A stretch of 64,000 nucleotides of DNA. Origin: Prostheceraeus crozeri (Eukaryota > Platyhelminthes > Polycladida > Euryleptidae). The notes beneath the pieces were generated by a model that saw only the letters and a list, made by a program, of their open reading frames with translations, was not told where the DNA came from and did not search any database. Below, in pieces: positions 56,835 to 64,000 of the stretch (position 1 is its first letter; each line of letters begins with the position of its first letter). The DNA is taken from positions 496,001-560,000 of the forward strand of contig CAJQUW010007530.1 of assembly GCA_907163375.1 (NCBI GenBank), in the 5' to 3' direction. The translations under genes were made by a program, and so were the position numbers.

Positions 56835-56919
56835 TGTTTAACTTTGTACTTAACTTTCAAGAAAGCATCGACCTAAACTTGGGGAGTTTTCTCTAACACA
56901 CTCCCACCACAGAAACAAA

Positions 56920-57090
56920 AAACGTCCAGCCCATCTTCATTATTTTTAAATTTTCTACAAATTTTCAATTCTTGACAATAAACGAATATTTATTTCTTCA
57001 TTGTCAGTGCCTTTGAATGCAGAAGATATATTCGCCCAATTTACAAACTTAGTGGATCTCTTTAATTTTTACAGTTGGTGCCTATACTCC
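56920..57090 (+). repeat. Ancient duplicate, second part
   Basis: The CATCTTCATTATTTTTAA block, the TTCATTGTCAGTGCCTTGAA-like block and TTTTTACAGTTGGTG match 59480-59695. The two copies have drifted strongly. Confidence 0.45.
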
Positions 57091-57949
57091 AATGTTGTTA
57101 TAGGAATCACAATTGTGGGTAGCATAGGCACCTTTACATGTTTTCTGAACGGAGCATGCCAGGCCCGAAAATTTATGTTCATCTACATTATCTGCAACTA
57201 CATCTAATACTGATAAATAACTTCATAACTAATAATGAATGCAATTGCAGGCATTTGCAACAAACTTTTGTAAGATATAGCCTATCGATAGTATCGTTCG
57301 CATTCTCATAAATTGAAAAAAGTCGAATATATTTTACCAAGTTGAATGCTTATCAGTTGGCTATGTAGCCAAAAATTATATATAACAAGCTATGATTAAT
57401 TTGCGACCAAAATCTAACCCAATTTCATAGAGTTCACCGATTTAGATATGCGATAATCAGAGTAACCAATCATGAAAGTATCTGTAGTCAGTGGCGATTT
57501 CTCTTGGTAATTAGGGTAAACAGTGTTTAGTGTCAAATTATCATGTTAAACCAACTTTTACCGTTTCATTCTTGATGATAGAACAATTCGTCTTAAAAGT
57601 AAATTTTAGAAAATTAATTCTTATTATAGGCAATTATCAACATTTGTACTACTATATTTGAAGCTTTTTAGTAACCCATCATAAAGTGGTGAAATCTACA
57701 TGGTGAAAGAAGATTCAATATTAACAAGATAAACACATATGATGTGATTATGTATTGGCATGGAAACGTCATCCAGTAATATCTCGAGATTTGCAGACAT
57801 CAGGGTAAAGACTCCTTTCAAACATGACACAGTGTTACGGGAATGCTATATCTGCCTCATCTCATAATGATTTGCTTTGTTCCTTCGATAAAGATAAGAT
57901 GCATGTTTTGTCAAACAAATTGCGTGCTGAATTGCCAGTTTTGTATAAA
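57091..57949. other. Unassigned sequence
   Basis: The 57001-57207 ORF contains a hydrophobic segment (NVVIGITIVGSIGTFTCFLN) behind an acceptor-like TTTTTACAG, but its duplicate at 59690 does not keep the frame, so I do not call an exon. Otherwise nothing is seen. Confidence 0.35.
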
Positions 57950-58240
57950 ACCGATGAGTTTCTTGGTTAGACAGTAAGTGCAGCACCTGTATTTTGAACA
58001 TGTTGATGCGTGATTTTTCTGATGTTGTACCCACGACTGAAAAGCTACTCAAAACATTCACCACGCTTAGCGTGTCTAGTTGTGTTTGTGAAAGATCCTT
58101 CTTTACTCTCAAAAGAATTAAAATATTTTCTCAGAGGAGTATGTCCGATGAGAGATTGTGCAGTTTGTCTTTTCTTTCTATTCAAAAAGAGATCATAACC
58201 CGTATGATAAAAAGTGGCCCTGAAAAATGACATTCAGATG
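57950..58240 (+). pseudogene. hAT transposase C-terminal remnant
   Basis: The ORF 57994-58230 reads LLKTFTTLSVSSCVCERSFF, then TLKRIKIFSQRSMSDERLCS and LSFLSIQKE. This is the hAT dimerisation domain in the same subfamily style as the 12415-14262 transposase (SVTCERTFSVLRRIKTYLRS). Upstream frames are broken and no element ends are visible. Confidence 0.8.
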
Positions 58241-59345
58241 TCATCGACATTTTTCAGTGTCAGAAAGAAGAAAAGAATTGATGAAAAAATGAATGTTGAA
58301 TTGGAATGCTTTGTTTTTGCTTCATTTAGAAGATGCAAGTGTACGGATGCTGTATATACTCGCATGCATTTTAAAATGATGTGATAATAGGCGAACAATT
58401 ACATAATAGTTGAACCTGTCGTTCGCCTATTGATTCTAAGTTTAATAGATTTAGGTATTTACCTGGGAATGAGAGACAATAATCACCGCTGTCTGCAGTA
58501 TATCCTATAAATTGTAAACATACATTTATCGTGGTCTGAACGGATCAAGTCGGGCCTGAGGTTCCTCAGGTTTCCTCAGAGGTTCTGGGTCGGCTGGAAA
58601 ATGCAAGCCCATTCCCAAATCTGCATGTGAGTTGCTCGTACGTTCATTCATCACTCAATACGATTCATGAATGACTTTCAGTGTCGTTTATCTACCTGTT
58701 GCAGAAACTATTTGTTGACAATAAAAATATTATTAATTGCAAATGATGCACAGGGCTGTGATGCAGATTTTGTGTCATGGGAGATGATCAAATGGCCATT
58801 TAACGATGTTCATGTATTTGAAGTAATATTCACTTGAAATTATTCCTCAAAATTTTGAAATATCTGTGTGACATTTGCTATTTTTCTATTTACGAGTCAA
58901 TTTATTGATAAAAACTTCAACATTCTATCTACTCTACACCGACACGGTGAAGAAATTCGCCATCTGCGCGCAGGGTTAACATGTGTTTGCTTGAGGCTAT
59001 ATTTCACCAACGATCGGCAGGAATGTTTTTCAATTTTGCAGCCGGATTTCTTCGTGTGGGTGACATGATATATCAATGCCAGTGTTGCGATCATTTAGGA
59101 AGCTAAGAATTTCATGATAAAATCAATGTCTCAATTCTTATGGTGGATCAAAGGGTGTCAGCTGGCTCTTTAGTGGATAAAGGAACGACTTCTTCTATTT
59201 TCAGTATCTATCTCATAGAAGTGTAATGAGTGACAATAATTAGGGATTTCTTTCGAAATGTGTTATGAAACCAGAGGCAATTAATGACCTTGTTGCAGTG
59301 TTCAGCCTTCGTTCGGGAAACATCGGTTGGTTCAGTCATTTAAGG
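58241..59345. other. Unassigned sequence
   Basis: No gene recognised in this stretch. Confidence 0.45.
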
Positions 59346-59700
59346 CTTGTGTGAATTCGGTTCTTTGCAATTCTCGGCTGATATTAAGAAATGCACATGA
59401 TGGTGCCTCTAGTTAACGGAGGAAAATTGTAAAAAAATGTGGACTTTACATGTACAAAAATTATGACGAATCTTGGGACATCTTCATCTTAATTTCTAAA
59501 AATTTGCATTTTTAGACAATTACATGAGTCGTTTTTTCTTCACTGTCACTGTCTTGAAATGCAACAAATGTATTCTTACATTTTACGAACTTCATAAGAC
59601 ATTCATAGTGTGTTCTACAAACTTTGTAAGACTTTATAGTGTATTTTGTAAACTTAATATTTAAATATCTTCATATTTTACAGTTGGTGTTAGCATGCCT
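59346..59700 (+). repeat. Ancient duplicate of 53399-57090 flanks
   Basis: Matches the flanks of the Penelope insertion in two blocks (see 53399 and 56920). It shows an uninterrupted version of the same ancestral sequence, with a private tandem duplication TTCATAAGACATTCATAG / CTTTGTAAGACTTTATAG. Confidence 0.5.
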
Positions 59701-60290
59701 GTTTCTAAAAGGTTGCCACAGTCCTCACAGATGATCATTGCACATCACAGGCTCTCATTTCCTTTATTAAGTCGACCCATGAGTAGACTTGTAAACAGGG
59801 CGTACTTGACCCCGTACTTTCAACTGCTCATTATTACATCTGATGTTGAAACTTGCACTATGCCGACGCGGAATCTCAATTGTGATTAATTTCTTCCCTG
59901 AGAATTTTGTGATGACAAATGATATACAAAATGTACAAAAAAATGAGGCATAACTCTCATGTAATTATGGCGATTGTCATGCGCTTTCAAACTTTATAGA
60001 GACATAATCGTTTGGCACATGCTTCGAAGCGATATCTTCGATTGCACAGAAATCTACGCATGTTTTGGTTACATCTACATTTCTGATAATGAATAAACTA
60101 CATTGTACAGAAACTGGCACACAACCGGTACCTTGTGTAATGGTCTTTATTGCATCATGACTCATTAGCTATTATCGAGCGCTGTCATTACAATCAGGAG
60201 CTATGAAATGCTTTATGCCTTTGAATATATTGTGGATCGGTGGCTAATGGCTCCAATGGTATTTGGTTTTCGCTTGGATGATGTGAACTG
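59701..60290. other. Unassigned sequence
   Basis: No gene or repeat recognised. Confidence 0.45.
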
Positions 60291-60638
60291 CCGTATTTCG
60301 TCTAATTGGCGCCGCAGTTGAGAGGTCAATTTTTTAATAAACGCCGCACCTCTAATATCAAGAAAACCAGAAAATAGTGACACATAGCTGTATTACATGT
60401 GTCATCTATTGAGCTACAAAACAAATACTTACTTATCAAGCGACACTGGAATGCACGATGATGTTGTCTGGTGTTGCAGTCCATGCTATGACAGAATAAA
60501 TCACACAATAAAGTCATCACACCTTTTCTAAAAAAATATCCTAGCCTGTTAGTTGCTGTCTAATCGTGGCAAAACCGCACTCGTGTTGCATCGTGTGGTG
60601 GTGAGGGTTTGACCCTGCCAATTGACACAGTCGCATAA

Positions 60639-61572
60639 GTGGCTCGTATCTCATGTGGCAGAGCACAGGTCTAGTCATAGAGTAGGGATATATGGGTAGT
60701 GTCGACTTAAAAAAGTATCTGCATACAGTGAAAATTTTTATATCAAAAGATTCAGTTTTTTGCGGAGATTACACTCCCGTGGTCCAAAAAGTCATTTGAG
60801 CACTTTTGAAAAATTTCAAAATTTTCCAATTTATATACTACCGAGATGACTCTCCTATATAAGTAGCATCAAACAAGGTGGATATCAAAAGGAATGAATA
60901 TTTGCTAATAAGCATCCTAACTAAGCGGAAATCAAGCTGATTATCAAGAGAATCTCACGAATTGTATTATAATGAAAGTCTTCATGAAAAAGTCGCGATA
61001 CTATTCATGCTTTCTTGGCTGAAATTTCAAGCTTTTAATTCAATTTTCACTGACATGATTTTATGATTCACTGAATTCATGTTTCATTTCTTGAATCTGA
61101 ATAGTGACGTGGAACCATGTACACTAGTACTGTAGTCTGTAGTACTGTATGTACTGTAGTCTTTGATTATGTGATTTTGCTGTGCCAGTGGCAAGTTGCC
61201 TGTGATATGTTCACGCTTAATTTAAGAAAATACTCTTGAGGTTGAGCATGAAAGTAAAAGGAACCCATCGAGATTCTAATTTAACAAACATTGAATCTCC
61301 AAGACTGTCATGAGAATCTGTGAAATACCATCATTCCTTCTCCATTGCTATCATGATCACTCAATTCCGTTGTAATTTCTGCAAAATTGCAAAAATTTGC
61401 ATATCTTACATTTGGTGACAATATCACCTGTATCTCCCTTGAGTTCATTTAATAAAATCTAAAGTGTTTACACATTGGGGATTTAATAAATGCGGAGTTA
61501 CCACACTACCTAATATACCTACTCTATGGGTCTAGTTAACCTTGGTCGTAGGTTCGAATCCTAGCAGCCGCA
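60639..61572 (+). pseudogene. tRNA-Thr(AGT)-like unit 1, split by a MITE
   Basis: The 5' part 60639-60675 has GTGGCTCGTATCTC and GCAGAGCAC, then CAGGT. The 3' part from 61537 has TAACCTTGGTCGTAGG and the perfect B box GGTTCGAATCC, ending in an acceptor-like GCAGCCGCA. With the 853-bp insert and one TSD removed, the loop CTAGTTA shows anticodon AGT. Acceptor G/C pairs are mostly complementary, but there is an extra base before position 8, so it may be a tRNA-derived repeat and not a true tRNA gene. Confidence 0.6.
60676..61528. mobile_element. hAT-like MITE (CATAGAGTAGG family) inside tRNA-like unit 1
   Basis: Ends CATAGAGTAGGG and CCTACTCTATG are flanked by the perfect 8-bp duplication GGTCTAGT (60668-60675 and 61529-61536), which spans the anticodon. 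853 bp, non-coding, best-preserved member of the family. Confidence 0.92.
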
Positions 61573-61798
61573 CATCTTTTGCATGGCAATTTGATCTATC
61601 GTTTATTTAATTTCATTGTTGTTAATTGCATTCACGACATGGGTTAAGATGCTTTGATGGACAATCGATCCCCGCTACTTGCCTTAATGTCGGCGGTCAC
61701 AATTGTGACGAGTTATTTATTCATTGATAATAATTGCCTTGACAATTGATGTGTGGTGTTGAGGGTTTGATCCTGCCAATTGACACACAGTCGCATAA

Positions 61799-62324
61799 GT
61801 GGCTCGTAGCTCAGTTGGTTAGAGCACAGGGCCCTATTTCACTTATCACATAAGATAAGATTATCTTATGATAAGATGAGATTATCTTATGATCTTACCT
61901 TACCAACTCATCCTTATGTTCAGTTCTACTTATGAAAACTTCTTTTAAGTCAGTGATTTACGAGATCTACTTACCTAGCCACTACGGTTTATGTGCACGG
62001 TATATCATGCCATGCTTCACATGTGATTTGATAAGAGTCAATTTTGCATCGTCATGGAAAAAATCATGGAACAATTTCGTTGGGTTAGCTATATGCTAGG
62101 ATTTCAAACTTAAAAAATTCACTAATCCTTATAGAAACTTACCATAAGTGAAACTGGATCGTAAGCCATAAGTCGATTTCATAAGTTAAGATTTTCAAGC
62201 TCGGAAGGTAAGTGAAAAGTGTAAGATGGAACTGGCCGTAAGAAAAATCTTATCTTATGTGATAAGTGAAATAGGGCCCAGTGCTAGTTAACCTTGGTCG
62301 TAGGTTCGAATCCTACCAACCGCA
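61799..62324 (+). pseudogene. tRNA-Thr(AGT)-like unit 2, split by a different MITE
   Basis: The 5' part has GTGGCTCGTAGCTCAGTTGG, a perfect A box, and TTAGAGCAC, closing the D arm (GCTC/GAGC). The 3' part from 62282 has TGCTAGTTAACCTTGG and GGTTCGAATCC with stem GTAGG/CCTAC, ending CAACCGCA. The insertion lies in the anticodon stem. Flanking sequence (TTGACACACAGTCGCATAA before, CATCTTTTGCATAGAAATTT after) repeats that of unit 1, so the two are tandem duplicates. Confidence 0.65.
61830..62278. mobile_element. 449-bp MITE with perfect 33-bp ends (PIF/Harbinger-like?)
   Basis: Perfect inverted ends begin GGCCCTATTTCACTTATCAC and run 33 bp. They are flanked by CAG at 61827-61829 and 62279-62281, a possible 3-bp duplication. 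The internal sequence is non-coding. The perfect ends point to a recent insertion. Superfamily is a guess from the GG-start and 3-bp target. Confidence 0.85.
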
Positions 62325-62504
62325 CATCTTTTGCATAGAAATTTGATCTATCGTTAATTTAATTTCATTGTTGTTTATCCGTATGAAGCGCTCGTGTTGT
62401 GCTCGTGTGCAATTTGTTGCCGCACACGTGGCTTAGTTGTTTAACCTCACTTAATAGCAGACGATTGCAAATAAACTTCGCGGCGTTTATTGGAGGAAAT
62501 ACGG

Positions 62505-63930
62505 TATATAATACTATTATTTGGGGTTTGCTACAGCAACCCCATCTGTAAAGTAGTGTAATAATAATTTTTGTCCTATGAAGGGCTAGTTCGACACTTA
62601 TTTTAGAATATTTATGTAGAGAACCGTTAAATTCATCTGCTTAGTTCTATTTCACCCGTACGATTTTGACGTGCGAAAATTCGTGGGGGCCCTGAATATC
62701 TCCCCCCTGATTTTGCTGCTGCCTTGATTCAAGCATTCTCTAAATTTCTTGTTACTATAAATAGTAGTTTAAAATTTGAATTCCCCATTTCAAAAATGAT
62801 TATTTGAGAATCTGTTGGAAATTGAAAGTGGATGACTTTAATCAGCGACATGTTTTGATCAGTAATCGCATGAAAGGGTCTTAAGACAATATTAGGAGCA
62901 TGTTTGATGGCATTGGATTAATTAAGACGCACTGAATACAACTCACATACGTGTGAGTTGTATGCTCAACAAATACAAAAATGACTGATTTTTTTTAAGT
63001 AGGGTGTGATATGATCGAATGTCCACGACGCCCGAAAGGCCTTGTGATTTCATGGTAGAAATTATTGTAAGTAATCAGCATACGTCAACGCTTTGTGGCT
63101 GCCCGAAAATGAGCATTACTGATGAATCAACCACTCAATTTCCTGAAAATTAAATAGTAAATATTAATATAACCTAAATAGTAAATATTTAATAATTATA
63201 AGCTGGGGTGGGACGCGCTATGGGCAGCGGACATTCGCCTGCGTGCACTGACAATTACAATAATGGCTTAATCTGCGAATTCATACCCAGTCAGTGGATG
63301 TGCAGATAGGGATTCATGGCGGCATACATGACGCCGGCCTAATGGAGGCTAGGCTTATGATGTAATTGAATCTAGTCACATCACATTCTTTAGTCACTAT
63401 TTCTGAAGGCTACACCTACGCCTATGTTGGTAGGTGAACACCTACAAACTTCGTACAACGTAATGCTAAAGCATGCTATAGGTTAGCTAATCTTCACGAC
63501 AGAAGGATTTTGACTTCCTTTATGGGTTCTCCCTAGGTTGATTGGGTTTTATACAAAATGACGTGGGTGACGTGAAACGGTTGACGTCAACTTATGTTTC
63601 GCAGTGTCATTGCGGGACAATACCGACAAGGAATTTTTCGATAGTGAAGCTTGTATTATTTACCTATGTCAGATGTGAGAACATCCAGCATTGTCAGCTT
63701 CTACGTTTCTCAGGAGCAATAACTGAACTGCGGGCACGGGCCCCAACCCAGGTTATAAATAATCATATGACGGCAAGATTAGGTCATAAGATGTTTATCT
63801 CCACAACAGGGCAACATGAAAACATAGAAGAACTCACCAGCTATAAGAAAAGCGAAGTCGTGAATGTGTTGCTTATCTTTTCTTGATATTTGAAAGTTTT
63901 CAGAGTTTTGTTTAGTTGCAATGAAGCTTT
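62505..63930. other. Unassigned sequence
   Basis: No gene recognised. It contains a small hairpin GGGGTTTGCTACAGCAACCCC-like near 62523 and an 11-bp perfect hairpin at 62937-62962. The 114-aa ORF at 63542-63886 has no known motif. Confidence 0.4.
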
Positions 63931-64000
63931 TACGTCACTATTCCCCATACTTGTGACTTGGACGCTGCTGACATAGTCAGACTTATGGAGCGTTGTAGTA
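63931..64000 (-). mobile_element. SINE copy, cut by the window edge
   Basis: TACGTCACTATTCCCCATAC, then GACATAGTCAGACTT and GTTGTAGTA, matches the 3' end of the SINE at 38921-39107. The rest lies beyond the window. Confidence 0.8.

Larger units (their letters stand above)
53922..56903. mobile_element. Penelope-like element: inverted head-to-head pair with asymmetric tail
   Basis: Identical inverted arms 53962-55069 and 55796-56903 (1,108 bp each, no difference noticed) surround a 726-bp single-copy centre. A 40-bp extension (53922-53961) with GTCGTCGGGAGATCAT is present only on the left, like the terminal extension known for Penelope. A 13-bp target duplication CTCCCACCACAGA lies at 53909-53921 and 56901-56913. 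The left (minus) copy has RT and GIY-YIG ORFs; the right (plus) copy is truncated within the RT. The identity of the arms suggests a young insertion. Confidence 0.93.
60291..62504. mobile_element. TIR-bounded element carrying two tRNA-like units
   Basis: The left end CCGTATTTCGTCTAATTGGC, then GCCGC, and the right end GCGGCGTTTATTGGAGGAAA, then TACGG, are imperfect inverted repeats of about 27 bp. A second AATAAACGCCGCACCTCTAA word lies just inside the left end. Between them are two directly repeated units of roughly 300 bp, each containing a tRNA-like sequence and each interrupted by a MITE. No target duplication was identified, so mobility as one unit is inferred. Confidence 0.5.

Noticed and set aside
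57001-57207. Possible transmembrane exon (NVVIGITIVGSIGTFTCFLN) behind TTTTTACAG
   Set aside because: The duplicated copy at 59690 does not keep the frame, there is no donor in a sensible place, and it does not match any BACE region.
62937-62962. Perfect 11-bp hairpin TACAACTCACA / TGTGAGTTGTA
   Set aside because: Short and isolated; no run of T or neighbouring gene to suggest a function.
47553-64000. Further BACE exons (second catalytic Asp, transmembrane segment)
   Set aside because: No frame shows DSGTT-type or downstream BACE motifs; the gene must continue past the window.
1-64000. LTR retrotransposons, CRISPR arrays, rRNA genes
   Set aside because: No paired LTRs with retroviral-type domains, no regular spacer arrays and no rRNA-like sequence were seen.

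Overview
The window is transposon-rich, AT-rich animal DNA, probably from a non-vertebrate animal. Genes have short exons and long introns. Penelope-like, hAT, piggyBac, LINE and SINE sequences are all present. TAGGCCTA-type words are frequent, which I associate loosely with echinoderms and their relatives; this taxonomic guess is weak.

The one clear host gene is a beta-secretase (BACE-type) aspartic protease on the + strand. Its first coding exon is 38622-38879 and its second is 47267-47552, with an 8.4 kb first intron. The remaining exons lie beyond the window. Intron 1 holds a tRNA-headed SINE, a complete non-autonomous hAT element, LINE pieces, a dispersed repeat and a MITE-like element.

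Layout. 1-1.8 kb: a compact cluster of intronless ORFs, one with a UBA-like segment and an IAP-type RING, possibly a virus-derived fossil. 2.9-5.75 kb: several copies of a MITE with 8-bp target duplications and CATAGAGTAGG ends, one carrying a nested hAT MITE. 6.25-10.15 kb: a complete but decayed piggyBac element with TTAA duplications, perfect 14-bp ends, repeated palindromes and a 481-bp internal tandem duplication. 11.6-16.65 kb: a four-level nest, in which a Penelope 3' remnant is hit by a hAT element with a nearly intact transposase, which is hit by a non-autonomous hAT, which is hit by another hAT-like MITE. 17.7-20.2 kb: two 5'-truncated LINEs. 23-24.3 kb: hAT remnants. 29.4-33.1 kb: a dispersed repeat split by a 3.1-kb element with a 10-bp duplication. 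33.2-34.3 kb: a decayed hAT gene containing a small inverted Penelope pair with hammerhead-like hairpins. 53.9-56.9 kb: a large inverted Penelope pair with GIY-YIG and reverse transcriptase ORFs. 60.3-62.5 kb: a TIR-bounded segment carrying two tRNA-Thr-like units, each broken by a different MITE.

Most of the window's information is therefore insertion history. Target duplications, empty-site comparison and nesting order can be read directly. All functions are assigned from recognised motifs without database searches.
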